A DNA stretch of 64,000 nt, from positions 3,348,001 through 3,412,000 of the forward strand of contig NZ_VFQE01000001.1 in assembly GCF_006717095.1 (NCBI RefSeq), written 5' to 3'. Positions within the stretch are counted from its first letter, which is position 1. Each line of letters begins with the position of its first letter. The notes beneath the pieces were generated by a model. That model was not told where the DNA came from, made no database searches, and saw only the letters and a program-made list of their open reading frames with translations. Made by a program: the position numbers and the translations under genes. Of the stretch, positions 17,795-26,071 are shown piece after piece. Origin of the DNA: Blastococcus colisei (GTDB taxonomy: Bacteria; Actinomycetota; Actinomycetes; Mycobacteriales; Geodermatophilaceae).

Positions 17795-19357
17795 TCAGCG
17801 GCGGCGGGCCACGACGACGGCGTCGTGGACGGTGGTCACGTCGCCCTCGTGCGCCTTCGCCTCGCGGGGCCGCGCCTCGGCCACGACGACGTCCCAGCCC
17901 GCGGGGTCCAGGGACGAGGCCACCTCCTCGGCGGTGAAGTACAGGTCCGGCGAGTGCGGGCGGTTGGCCCCGGCCGCCAGGTCGCTGACGTCGTGCCCCA
18001 CCAGCAGCAGCGTGCCGCCGGGGGCGACGGCCGCAGCGAGCCGGGCGAACACCCTGCGGCCCAGCACCCCGCCGAGGTGCACGAAGTGCGACGTCACCAG
18101 GTCGTACGCCTTCTCCTCCGGAACCCAGTCGGTCACGTCGGCGCGCTGCCACGCCACGTCGACGCCGGCCTCGGCGGCATGGCAGGCCGCCCGCTCCAGC
18201 GCCGTGGGCGAGAGGTCGACAGCGGTGACGCGCCAGCCCCGTTCGGCGAGCCAGATGGCATCGGCACCCTCGCCGCATCCCACGTCGAGCGCCGTTCCGG
18301 GCGAGAGGTCGGCGGCCTCGGTGACCAGCGGCGGGTTGGGGCGGCCGCTCCACACCGTCGAGTGCGCGCGGTACTGCTCCTCCCAGTCGTGCTCGCCGGA
18401 CGGCGCGAGGTGCTGGTGCGCGGCGGCGACCGCCAGGCGGGTGTCCTCGGTGATCAGGTCGACGTTGATCTGGCCGGCGGCGTTGAGACCCCCCGCGGCG
18501 GACGTGATCACCTGGGCCTGCAGGTTCGCCACGTTGCCGGCCACCCAGACGCCGGGGACGGCGGTGGCACCCATCGGCTCGGACGGGATGTACGTGCCGA
18601 AGACGTTGCCGTTCACCTCCATCTCGACGGGCTCCAGCCCGAGCGAGCGCAGCACGGATGAGTTGGCGACGAACCGCGGCGGTGCCACGACCGCCTCCCG
18701 GCCCACGACCTCCCCGGACGCCAGCCGGACGCCGGCCAGCCGCCCGTCACCGGTCTCGAGGGCAGCGACCTTCCCGTCGACGACCCGGACCCGCAGCGCC
18801 GCCAGCTGCTCGCGCTCCTCGTGGGTGAGCTCCGGCCCGGTGTGCCGGAAGAGGGTGACGTCGGCGCTCCACTGCCGCCACAGCAGCGCGGCGTGGACGC
18901 CCATCGGGCCACCGAGGATGCCGAGGGCACGGTCGCGCACCTCCCAACCGTGGCAGTACGGGCAGTGCAGGACGTCGCTCCCCCACAGCTCGCGCAGCCC
19001 GGGGATGTCGGGCAGCTCGTCGGTGAGGCCCGTCGTCACCAGCAGCCGCCGGGCGTGCACGGAACCGCCGTCGGCGAGGTCGACGCGGAAACCGTCGTCC
19101 AGCCGCTCGGCGCCCACGACCTCGCCGGTTCCCACCTCGCCGCCGTAGCCGGCGACCTCCTCGCGCCCGATGGCCAGCAGCTCGCCCGGGGGCGTGCCCT
19201 CGCGGCCCAGGTAGTTGTGCACGTGCCCGGCCGGCGCGTTGCGCGGCTGTCCCGCGTCGATCACCAGCACCTTCCGTCGTGCCCGGGAGAGTGCCAGCGC
19301 CCCGCTGAGCCCGGCCGCGCCGCCTCCGACGACCACCACGTCGTACCGCTCGTCCAT
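17795..19357 (-). CDS. Thioredoxin-reductase-like oxidoreductase fused to SAM methyltransferase
   Basis: A 520-residue two-domain protein. Residues 1 to about 305 form an FAD/NAD(P)-binding thioredoxin-reductase-like domain with VVVVGGGAAGLSGALALSR, the redox pair in HCPYCHGWEVRD, and GVWVAGNVAN. Residues from about 340 on form a class I methyltransferase with GTALDVGCGEGADAIWLAE and an AYDLVTSHFVHL stretch. Such bifunctional chains are found in actinobacteria; the joint function is not established. GAGGAGAAG precedes the ATG at 19357. The XRE-cupin regulator is divergent and probably controls it. Confidence 0.83.
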   Translation of the reverse strand: MDERYDVVVVGGGAAGLSGALALSRARRKVLVIDAGQPRNAPAGHVHNYLGREGTPPGELLAIGREEVAGYGGEVGTGEVVGAERLDDGFRVDLADGGSVHARRLLVTTGLTDELPDIPGLRELWGSDVLHCPYCHGWEVRDRALGILGGPMGVHAALLWRQWSADVTLFRHTGPELTHEEREQLAALRVRVVDGKVAALETGDGRLAGVRLASGEVVGREAVVAPPRFVANSSVLRSLGLEPVEMEVNGNVFGTYIPSEPMGATAVPGVWVAGNVANLQAQVITSAAGGLNAAGQINVDLITEDTRLAVAAAHQHLAPSGEHDWEEQYRAHSTVWSGRPNPPLVTEAADLSPGTALDVGCGEGADAIWLAERGWRVTAVDLSPTALERAACHAAEAGVDVAWQRADVTDWVPEEKAYDLVTSHFVHLGGVLGRRVFARLAAAVAPGGTLLLVGHDVSDLAAGANRPHSPDLYFTAEEVASSLDPAGWDVVVAEARPREAKAHEGDVTTVHDAVVVARRR

Positions 19358-19412
19358 CTGACTTCTCCTCACCTCGGGGTCTGCGGCCGACTCTCCGCTC
19401 CCTTCCGCCGAA

Positions 19413-19433
19413 TTGACAACTATCGTTGCCGGT
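19413..19433. promoter_or_regulatory. Leaderless promoter and palindromic operator of XRE-cupin gene
   Basis: TATCGT (19421-19426) lies seven bases before the ATG at 19434 and there is no Shine-Dalgarno sequence. The inverted repeat CAAC-TATC-GTTG (19417-19428) overlaps this -10, which would suit autoregulation and control of the divergent fusion gene. Confidence 0.42.
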
Positions 19434-20033
19434 ATGGCAAACGACGACGATCCGGGGCTCGGCGAGGTGCTGTCGGCGGTGGGGCCCCGGCTCCGTGCGC
19501 TGCGTGTGCAGCGAGGTGACACGCTCGGCCAGCTCTCGGCGACCACCGGGATCTCGGTGAGCACGCTGTCCCGGCTGGAGTCGGGGCAGCGCCGGCCGAC
19601 CTTGGAGCTCCTGCTCCCCCTGGCCCGGGCGCACCAGGTGCCGCTCGACGAACTGGTCGACGCGCCGGAGACCGGCGACCCACGGATCCACCAGCGCTCG
19701 TTCGAGCGGCACGGCGTCACGATGATCCCGCTGACCCGCCGGCCCGGCGGGCTCCAAGCCTACAAGCAGGTCTACCCGGCGGGGTGGCCGGGCGGCGAGC
19801 TCGAGCAGAAGGTGCACGAGGGCTACGAATGGCTCTACGTGCTCTCCGGCCGGCTGCGTCTGCTGCTCGGCGAGCACGACGTGACCCTGTCGGCCGGCGA
19901 GGTCGCCGAGTTCGACACCCGCACCCCGCACGCCATGGCCAACCCAGGACCGGCCCCGGTCGAGGTGCTCGCTCTCTACGGCCCCCAGGGCGAGCGGATC
20001 CACGTCCGCGCCCGTCCCGCGCAGCGGACCTGA
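19434..20033 (+). CDS. XRE-family regulator with C-terminal cupin
   Basis: A 199-residue regulator. An N-terminal helix-turn-helix (RVQRGDTLGQLSATTGIS, then TLSRLESGQRRPTL, about residues 19-60) is joined to a C-terminal cupin barrel (HEGYEWLYVLSGRLRLLLGE, then EVAEFDTRTPHAM). Proteins of this architecture sense small ligands or redox state with the cupin and usually repress a neighbouring enzyme gene. Here the divergent oxidoreductase/methyltransferase fusion is the obvious target. The start was set at ATG 19434 by the HTH domain boundary and the leaderless promoter. Confidence 0.85.
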   Translation: MANDDDPGLGEVLSAVGPRLRALRVQRGDTLGQLSATTGISVSTLSRLESGQRRPTLELLLPLARAHQVPLDELVDAPETGDPRIHQRSFERHGVTMIPLTRRPGGLQAYKQVYPAGWPGGELEQKVHEGYEWLYVLSGRLRLLLGEHDVTLSAGEVAEFDTRTPHAMANPGPAPVEVLALYGPQGERIHVRARPAQRT

Positions 20034-20067
20034 CCCCCGCGCGCCGCGTACGCCCCGACGTCGCGAG

Positions 20068-20086
20068 TAAGGTCAGCCTTACCTAG
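20068..20086. promoter_or_regulatory. IdeR/DtxR-type iron box
   Basis: TAAGGTCAGCCTTACCTAG is a close match to the actinobacterial iron box (consensus TTAGGTTAGGCTAACCTAA, read on the other strand here). It lies 36 bp upstream of the siderophore-interacting protein gene, so iron-dependent repression is expected. Confidence 0.75.
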
Positions 20087-20122
20087 TCGCGCACGCCCGG
20101 TCGTCCGGGCCCGGGAGGACCC

Positions 20123-21010
20123 ATGACCGAGCTGCCCACGGCACGACGCCCCCGCGACCCCTCGCCTCCCGATGGGGCACCCCGCAAGCGCGCACCGCGG
20201 GTCGCCGAGGTGCTGCGCACCTCGTGGCTCACCCCGCACATGGTCCGTGTGGTGCTCGGGGGCGACGGGCTGGCCGGTTTCCCGGCCGGCGCCTTCGCCG
20301 ACCACTACGTCAAGCTGCTCTTCGCCCCGGCCGGCGCGTCCTACCGCGCGCCGTACGACGTCGAGCAGCTGCAGGCGGAGCTGCCGCGCGAGCTGTGGCC
20401 GGTCACGCGCACCTATACGGTGCGCGCCTGGGACGCCCGGGCGGGTGAGCTGACGATCGACTTCGTCCACCACGGCGACGAGGGGCTGGCCGGTCCGTGG
20501 GCCGCCGCCGCCCGGCCCGGGGACCTGATCCAGATGATGGGCCCGGGCGGCGCCTACGTGCCCCATCCGGAGGCTGACTGGCACCTGCTCGCCGGTGACG
20601 AATCGGCACTGCCGGCGATCGGCGCCACGCTCGACACGCTGCCCGCCGGTGCGCGCGCCCTGGTGTACGTCGAGGTCGACGGGCCCGCCGAGGAGCAGGA
20701 CGACCTCGCGGTCGGGCCGGGCGTGGAGCTGGTGTGGCTGCACCGCGGGGGCGCCGCTCCCGGGGAAGCGCTGGTCGCCGCCGTGTCGGGCGTGTGCCTG
20801 CCCGACGGCCGCGGGCACGTCTTCGTGCACGGCGAGGCGGGCGCCGTCCGCGAACTGCGCCGTCACCTCCGCGCCGAGCGTGGCCTGGACCCGGAGTTCA
20901 CCTCCATCTCCGGCTACTGGCGGCGGGGCGACACCGAGGATCGCTGGCAGGCCGGCAAGCGGGACTGGAACGCCGCCATCGCGGCGGAGGACGCCGCCAT
21001 CGCCGGGTGA
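20123..21010 (+). CDS. Siderophore-interacting protein (SIP family ferric reductase)
   Basis: A 295-residue FAD-binding reductase that releases iron from ferric siderophores in the cytoplasm. The N-terminal flavin barrel shows TRTYTVRAWDARAGELTIDFV and HGDEGLAGPWA. The C-terminal half has LAGDESALPAIGATL and ends with SISGYWRRGDTEDRW, both typical of the ViuB/SIP family. GGAGGACCC precedes the ATG at 20123. The upstream iron box indicates induction under iron limitation. No siderophore synthesis or uptake genes are present nearby. Confidence 0.9.
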   Translation: MTELPTARRPRDPSPPDGAPRKRAPRVAEVLRTSWLTPHMVRVVLGGDGLAGFPAGAFADHYVKLLFAPAGASYRAPYDVEQLQAELPRELWPVTRTYTVRAWDARAGELTIDFVHHGDEGLAGPWAAAARPGDLIQMMGPGGAYVPHPEADWHLLAGDESALPAIGATLDTLPAGARALVYVEVDGPAEEQDDLAVGPGVELVWLHRGGAAPGEALVAAVSGVCLPDGRGHVFVHGEAGAVRELRRHLRAERGLDPEFTSISGYWRRGDTEDRWQAGKRDWNAAIAAEDAAIAG

Positions 21011-21018
21011 TCGCCGCA

Positions 21019-21062
21019 GGCCACGGCCCGTGGGACCCGCGCGGGTCCCACGGGCCGTGGCC
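21019..21062. terminator. Perfect 44-bp palindrome, bidirectional terminator
   Basis: The 22-bp arms 21019-21040 and 21041-21062 are exact reverse complements (left arm begins GGCCACGGCCCG) with no spacer, so the loop is taken from the centre. It sits between the converging SIP and aldehyde dehydrogenase genes. Confidence 0.72.
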
Positions 21063-21071
21063 GGAGAGCCG

Positions 21072-22535
21072 TCAGGCCGGGAGGCCCACCGAGTGGGTGT
21101 CCATGAACTCCCGCAGGCCCTCGATGCCCATCTCGCGGCCGAACCCGCTGTGGTTGAACCCACCGAACGGCGCGCGCTCGTCGAGGAACGCCGCCCCGTG
21201 GCAGTTGACGAACGTGTAACCGGTGCGCAGCCGGGCCCCGATCTCGGCGGCGCGGTCGAGGTCCGCCGTCCACACCGACGAGCACAGGCCCGACCACGTG
21301 TCGTTGGCGCGGACCACGGCGTCCTCGACGTCGTCGAAGGGCAGGATCGGCAGGGTCGGCCCGAACTGCTCCTCGACGACGACCCGGGCGTCGTCGGCCG
21401 GGTCGAGGACCAGCGACGGCGTGAGGAAGTTGCCGACCGAGATGTCGGCTCCGTCGACCGGCTCGCCGAACTCGCGCACCTCGGCACCGGACTCCCGGGC
21501 CTGGGCGAGGAGCTCCTGCACGTACTCCTTCTGCCGCGTCTGGTGCAGCGGGCCCATCGTGACGCCCTCGTCGAGGCCGTGGCCGAGCCGGGTGGCCGAC
21601 AACAGTCCCGACAGCCCGTCCACCACCTCGTCGTACCGGGACCGGTGCACGTACAGCCGCTTGGTGGCCATGCAGATCTGCCCGGTGGAGTCGAACGTGC
21701 CGCCGAACATCTTCTGCATCGCCTCTGCGCTCAGGTCGGCGTCGGGCAGCACGATGGCGGGGTCGTTGCCGCCCAGTTCCAGCGCCACGCGGGTCAGCGA
21801 CCGCGATGCCATCTCCATGATCTTCTTGCCACCGCCGGGGCTGCCGGTGAAGCACACCTTCTTCACCCGGTCGTCCTGGATCAGCGCCGAACCGATCTCG
21901 GCGTCGGCCCCGGTCACGACGTTGAGCACACCGGGCGGCAGCAGCTCGGCCACCTTCTGCACCGTGCGGGTCGTGGCCAGCGGCGTGGTCGGCGGCGGCT
22001 TCACCACCACGGTGTTGCCGGCGACCAGCGCGTACGGCAGGGAGGCCGCCAGGATGGCCATCGGCCAGTTGAACGGCACGATGACGGTGACCACGCCCAG
22101 CGGGAGGTAGGACACCGTCGTGCGGTACGGCGGGGCGGGCAGCGTGACCGACTCCTCGACCCGGTCGGCCAGCCCGACGGCGAGCCGGAAGCGGTGCTCG
22201 AACACGATGGAGTCGATGAAGGACTCCATGCGGATCTTGCCGTTCTCGCGGGTCAGGATCTCCGCGACCGCCGGCCGGTCGGCCTCCAGCGGGGCGAGGG
22301 CGGCGGTGATCAGCTCGGCCCGCTCCTGCGGGGTCCGGGCCGCCCACTCGGGGAAGGCCCGGTGCGCCGCCGCGACGGCCTCCTCGGCCTGCTTGGCGCT
22401 GGCCGCGGCCGCGTAGCCCACCACCGAACGGCCGTCGGCGGGGTCGATCACCTGCAGGTGGTCGTCGGCGCTGCGTACCTCACCGGCGATGAACAGCTCG
22501 GTCCTGATCTCCGGCAGCTGGTCCAGAGACACCAT
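21072..22535 (-). CDS. Aldehyde dehydrogenase in the lig-type catabolic unit
   Basis: A 487-residue NAD(P)-dependent aldehyde dehydrogenase. It has the PFNWPMAI motif, the catalytic-Glu block VALELGGNDPAIVLPDADL, the nucleophilic cysteine in STGQICMATKRLYVH, and a late EEQFGPTLPILPF. GAGGAGAAGACA precedes the ATG at 22535. It is the last gene of the minus-strand unit that encodes LigK, LigU and LigJ homologues. A plausible role is oxidising a ring-cleavage semialdehyde, such as carboxy-hydroxymuconate semialdehyde, or a benzaldehyde such as vanillin. The family is certain and the substrate is inferred from context. Confidence 0.88.
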   Translation of the reverse strand: MVSLDQLPEIRTELFIAGEVRSADDHLQVIDPADGRSVVGYAAAASAKQAEEAVAAAHRAFPEWAARTPQERAELITAALAPLEADRPAVAEILTRENGKIRMESFIDSIVFEHRFRLAVGLADRVEESVTLPAPPYRTTVSYLPLGVVTVIVPFNWPMAILAASLPYALVAGNTVVVKPPPTTPLATTRTVQKVAELLPPGVLNVVTGADAEIGSALIQDDRVKKVCFTGSPGGGKKIMEMASRSLTRVALELGGNDPAIVLPDADLSAEAMQKMFGGTFDSTGQICMATKRLYVHRSRYDEVVDGLSGLLSATRLGHGLDEGVTMGPLHQTRQKEYVQELLAQARESGAEVREFGEPVDGADISVGNFLTPSLVLDPADDARVVVEEQFGPTLPILPFDDVEDAVVRANDTWSGLCSSVWTADLDRAAEIGARLRTGYTFVNCHGAAFLDERAPFGGFNHSGFGREMGIEGLREFMDTHSVGLPA

Positions 22536-22601
22536 TGTCTTCTCCTCGGATAGTGGACGGTGCCTGCGTCTGCAGGCCACGGATGGGGGTGCGGCCGGCG
22601 C

Positions 22602-23237
22602 TCACGGGGAACGCCCCGGGAGCTCCCGCCAGCCGGACGGCGTCACGATGGCGTCGACCGGCCGGTCGTGCGCCTCGGCCGGCAGCTCGTCGACGACCTC
22701 GTCGTCGAAGACCAGCGCGACGAGGACGGCGTCCGGGCGGGCGTGCGGGAGGGCGCGGTCGTAGTAACCGCCGCCCCGGCCCAGCCGGATCCCCGCACGG
22801 TCCACCGCCAGCGCCGGCACGATGACGACGTCGGCGGTCCCGATCGCGGTGGTGTCGAGCCAGGGGCCGTCCGGCTGCAGCAGACCGAAGCGCCCCGGCA
22901 CGAACCGGCCGGTGTGCTCCGCCCAGCCGAGTTCCCGGCCCTGGGCGGGGATGACCGGCAGCAGCACCCGGGCGCCGAGCTCTGCGTAGGCCGCCGGCAA
23001 CCGGCCGTGCCCGGGCTCGGTCGGGTCGGGCACGAAGGCCGCCACGGTGCCGGCACCGGCGAGCCTGCGGACGAGAACGGCGGCGACGGCGGCGGCGGCG
23101 GCGGCGCGCTCGGCCTCCGGCCTGCCGATCCGGCGGGCGAGGAGACGCGCCCGCAGCGCGGCCTTGGCCGCGACGGGGTCACCGGGACCGGTCACCGCGG
23201 AACCCGCATCCGGAGGCCGCCGACCGCGCGGAACCAT
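22602..23237 (-). CDS. 5-formyltetrahydrofolate cyclo-ligase
   Basis: A roughly 211-residue member of the MTHFS family, which converts 5-formyl-THF to 5,10-methenyl-THF with ATP. AAKAALRARLLARR begins the domain; VIVPALAVDRAGIRLGRGGG followed by YYDRAL is the diagnostic substrate/phosphate loop. The ATG at 23237 starts two bases after the LigJ stop, which favours coupling; a GTG at 23195 is an alternative. Its place inside an aromatic catabolic operon fits a need to return stalled formyl-folate to the C1 cycle that serves the O-demethylase. Confidence 0.83.
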   Translation of the reverse strand: MVPRGRRPPDAGSAVTGPGDPVAAKAALRARLLARRIGRPEAERAAAAAAVAAVLVRRLAGAGTVAAFVPDPTEPGHGRLPAAYAELGARVLLPVIPAQGRELGWAEHTGRFVPGRFGLLQPDGPWLDTTAIGTADVVIVPALAVDRAGIRLGRGGGYYDRALPHARPDAVLVALVFDDEVVDELPAEAHDRPVDAIVTPSGWRELPGRSP

Positions 23238-23239
23238 GC

Positions 23240-24268
23240 TCAGGCCCCGGCACCCAGCAGGGCGTCCAGTCGCGGGTAGACCCGCCGGACGTTGCCCTCG
23301 AAGACGGCGGCACGCGCCTCCTCGTCGAGCGCCCCGTTGTCGAATGCAGCCTCGACGTACCGGCGGGTGTCGTCGAAGTGGTGGCCGGTGCGCGGGTCGA
23401 TCCCGCGGACGGCACCCACCATCTCGGAGCCGAAGAGGACGTTCCGGCTGTCGATCACGTCGAGCAGCAGGTCGATGCCCGCCTGGTGGTAGACGCAGGT
23501 GTCGAAGAAGACGTTGCCCATGACGTTGGACTCCACCGGGGGCTGGCCGAGCATGTCGGCCAGTCCCCGGTAGCGGCCCCAGTGGTAGGGCACCGCTCCC
23601 CCGCCGTGCGGGATGACCAGGCGCAGCTCGGGCAGGTCCGCGAACAGCGTGCCCTGGACCAGCTGCATGAACGCGGTCGTGTCGGCGTTGATGTAGTAGG
23701 CGCCCGTCGCGTGGAACACCGGGGTCGCCGAGGCGGAGACGTGGACCATCGCGGGCACGTCCAGCTCGATCATCGCCTCGTAGAAGGCGTACCAGCTCCG
23801 GTCGGTCAGCGGCGGCGACGTCCAGTGACCTCCGCTGGGATCGGGATTGAGATTGCACCCGACGAAGCCCAGCTCCTCCACGCAGCGCCGGAGCTCCTCG
23901 ATCGACGCCCCGACGTCCGCGCCCGGGGACTGCGGCAGCTGGCTGACCCCGACGAACCGGTCGGGGAAGAGCGTGGTGACCCGGTGGACCAGGTCGTTGC
24001 ACCGCCGGGCCCACTCCAGGCTGACGGCGGCGTCTCCGACGTGGTGCGCCATCGCCGAGGCACGCGGCGAGAAGAGGGTGACGTCGATGCCGCGCTCGTC
24101 CATCAGCCTCAGCTGGCTGGTCTCGATGGTCTCGCGGATCTCGTCGTCGCTGATGGCCGGGTAGGCCGGTGGCGTCGTCCCCGCTGTCCAGGCGGCGACC
24201 TGCTGCTCGCGCCACGCGGTGTGCGCCGCCGGAGCGGTGGTGTAGTGCCCGTGACAGTCGATGATCAT
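23240..24268 (-). CDS. ligJ: 4-oxalomesaconate hydratase (LigJ-like amidohydrolase family)
   Basis: A 342-residue amidohydrolase-superfamily enzyme predicted to hydrate 4-oxalomesaconate to 4-carboxy-4-hydroxy-2-oxoadipate. It begins MIIDCHGHYTTAP, and from memory it aligns closely over its full length with Sphingobium LigJ: FSPRASAMAHHVGD, NLNPDPSGGHWTSPPLTDR, IPHGGGAVPYHWGR, FFDTCVYHQAGIDLL and MVGAVRGIDPRTG are all shared landmarks. Its start overlaps the upstream dehydrogenase stop (ATGA). LigK and LigU homologues in the same unit support the assignment. Confidence 0.88.
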   Translation of the reverse strand: MIIDCHGHYTTAPAAHTAWREQQVAAWTAGTTPPAYPAISDDEIRETIETSQLRLMDERGIDVTLFSPRASAMAHHVGDAAVSLEWARRCNDLVHRVTTLFPDRFVGVSQLPQSPGADVGASIEELRRCVEELGFVGCNLNPDPSGGHWTSPPLTDRSWYAFYEAMIELDVPAMVHVSASATPVFHATGAYYINADTTAFMQLVQGTLFADLPELRLVIPHGGGAVPYHWGRYRGLADMLGQPPVESNVMGNVFFDTCVYHQAGIDLLLDVIDSRNVLFGSEMVGAVRGIDPRTGHHFDDTRRYVEAAFDNGALDEEARAAVFEGNVRRVYPRLDALLGAGA

Positions 24269-25077
24269 GGCTGCTCCGTCTCCCCGGCGGCCCCTGGCCG
24301 GTCGACCGGCACGGCGTCGCGCAGCTCCACGAGCAGGTCGCGGGCGGCCGGGGCGATGCGGGCCGGAACCCCCAGCTCCCGTAGCTGCTCGGTGGCGGCG
24401 GCCATCTCGTCCGCCCGCCGCCGGGCATGGGCGTGCGTGCCGTTGACGACGCGGTCGAGGCTCCGCTCGTCGAAGCCGGCCATCTCCGCCGCGATGTTTC
24501 CCCGCAGCCAGTCGGCGCACCCGGCTGCCTCGGCGCCGCGCAGTGCCTCCACCACCGCGGCGGCGAGCCCCTTGTAGAAGACGCTGCGCAGCAGTTTGCG
24601 GGAGATCGCCGTCCCGACCGGCCCTTCCTGGACCACCACGTCGGCACCCAGGCCGGCGAGCAGGTCGCGGAACCGGTCGGCCCCCTCGCCCGAGACGAGC
24701 ATCGGCGTGCGCAGGCCCTTCCCGGGCACCGGCGACATCAGCGCGACGTCGATGACGGGGACGTCACGCGCCGCCGCCCGCTCGCCCAGGGTCACCTTCA
24801 GTCCCGGGCTGGCCGTGTTGAGGTCGGCCCACAGGGTGCCGGCGCGCAGTTCGGGCAGGGCGTTCTCCAGCGCCGTCATCGCGTCGTGGGAGCTGTTGAC
24901 GCTGATCACGACGTCGGCGTCGGCGACCGCCTCGGCCTCGGAGCCGCGCGGCTGCACGCCGTCCACGGTGATGCCCTTGGGGTCGTACCCGCGGACGTCG
25001 GCCCCGGCTGCCACCAGGTCGCGGGCGATCTCCGAGCCGGCCTCACCGAGCCCCAGGACGGCGAACGCGGCGGTCAC
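24265..25077 (-). CDS. NAD(P)-dependent dehydrogenase, 6PGDH-like with DUF1932
   Basis: A 270-residue protein with an N-terminal Rossmann domain (AVLGLGEAGSEIARDLVAAG, then VRGYDPKG) and ADVVISVNSSHDAM, followed by an alpha-helical DUF1932-type C-terminal domain beginning around SRKLLRSVFYKGLAAA. It resembles beta-hydroxyacid dehydrogenases. The GTG at 25077 overlaps the upstream dioxygenase stop (GTGA), and its own stop overlaps the LigJ start. It is not a LigC homologue, which would be a GFO/IDH/MocA protein. It could act on a hydroxy- or oxo-intermediate of the same pathway, but no specific reaction is proven. Confidence 0.72.
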   Translation of the reverse strand: MTAAFAVLGLGEAGSEIARDLVAAGADVRGYDPKGITVDGVQPRGSEAEAVADADVVISVNSSHDAMTALENALPELRAGTLWADLNTASPGLKVTLGERAAARDVPVIDVALMSPVPGKGLRTPMLVSGEGADRFRDLLAGLGADVVVQEGPVGTAISRKLLRSVFYKGLAAAVVEALRGAEAAGCADWLRGNIAAEMAGFDERSLDRVVNGTHAHARRRADEMAAATEQLRELGVPARIAPAARDLLVELRDAVPVDRPGAAGETEQP

Positions 25078-26030
25078 TCCTGGACCTCGACCGGCGGGGT
25101 GCCGTGGGTGTGGAACGTGTCGATGGTCTTCAGCCCCCAGGCCTGGCCCTTGGCGCGCTCGGCCTCGGACCAGTCGATGGGCTGCCAGTCGGGGGCGAGG
25201 ACCAGCCGCGCGGCGGGGTTGTCCAGCTCGATCCGGTTGCCCGCCGGTTCCCAGACGTAGAGGAAGAAGCTCTGCTGGATGGTGTGCTTGTGCGGCCCGG
25301 TCTCGATGTGCACGCCGTGCTCGAGCGCGAGGTCGGCGGCCCGGATGATGTCGTCCCGGCTGTCGACGGCGAACGACAGGTGGTGCAGCCGGCCGGAGGT
25401 GCCGGTCCTGTCCTTGGTCCACACCACGTCGTAGCCCTTGTTGGTGAACGTGGTCCAGGTGCCGGCGACCGTCCCGTCGTCCAGCACGATCTGCTCGGTG
25501 ATCATCGCCCCGAGGGCGTCGACGAAGAAGTCGCGGTTCTCCACCGGGTTCACGCCGAGGTAGTTGATGTGGTCGATCCGCCGCACGCTCACCCCGCGCC
25601 CGGGGTAGGCCTGTGCCTGGTTCTTCAGCGCGGGCTTCAGGTCACCCTCCGGCCGGTACCACTCCGTCTCGTAGTAGACGCCCATCTCGTGGCCGTCGGG
25701 GTCGGTGAAGACGTACACCGGTCCGTAGCCGGGGTCGCCGTCCTGCCAGCCCTTACCGAGCCCGGTCGCCTCGATGGCGGCCACCCGGCGCTGCAGCGCC
25801 TCCGGCGTGCCGGCCCGGAAGTTGGTCCGCCCCACGCCGGGCCGTGCGGCGGCGGTGAGCTTGACGGTCGTGTTCTCGTAGTCGTCCCAGGCGCGCAGGA
25901 ACACCGAGTCGCCGGCCGACCCGTTCTCCGTCATCCCCAGGTACCGGACGAAGAAGTCCAGGCTCTCCTCGGGCTTGTGGGTCAGCAGCTCGACGTGGGC
26001 GAGGTGCGCGATGTCGTGCAGCGGCGGCAC
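25074..26030 (-). CDS. Extradiol (catechol 2,3-type) ring-cleavage dioxygenase, VOC family
   Basis: A 318-residue type I extradiol dioxygenase with two vicinal-oxygen-chelate modules. Iron ligands are predicted at the early His in IAHLAHVELL (residue 12), a second His in SGRLHHLSFAV, and the Glu in PAGNRIELDNPA near the end of module two. Such enzymes open catecholic rings adjacent to the two hydroxyls. It lies between LigU and the DUF1932 dehydrogenase, so it may give the unit a second ring-cleavage activity alongside LigAB. The substrate is unknown. Confidence 0.85.
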   Translation of the reverse strand: MPPLHDIAHLAHVELLTHKPEESLDFFVRYLGMTENGSAGDSVFLRAWDDYENTTVKLTAAARPGVGRTNFRAGTPEALQRRVAAIEATGLGKGWQDGDPGYGPVYVFTDPDGHEMGVYYETEWYRPEGDLKPALKNQAQAYPGRGVSVRRIDHINYLGVNPVENRDFFVDALGAMITEQIVLDDGTVAGTWTTFTNKGYDVVWTKDRTGTSGRLHHLSFAVDSRDDIIRAADLALEHGVHIETGPHKHTIQQSFFLYVWEPAGNRIELDNPAARLVLAPDWQPIDWSEAERAKGQAWGLKTIDTFHTHGTPPVEVQE

Positions 26031-26071
26031 GGGCTCTCCTGGGACTCAGGGGTACACGGGACGGGCAGGGT

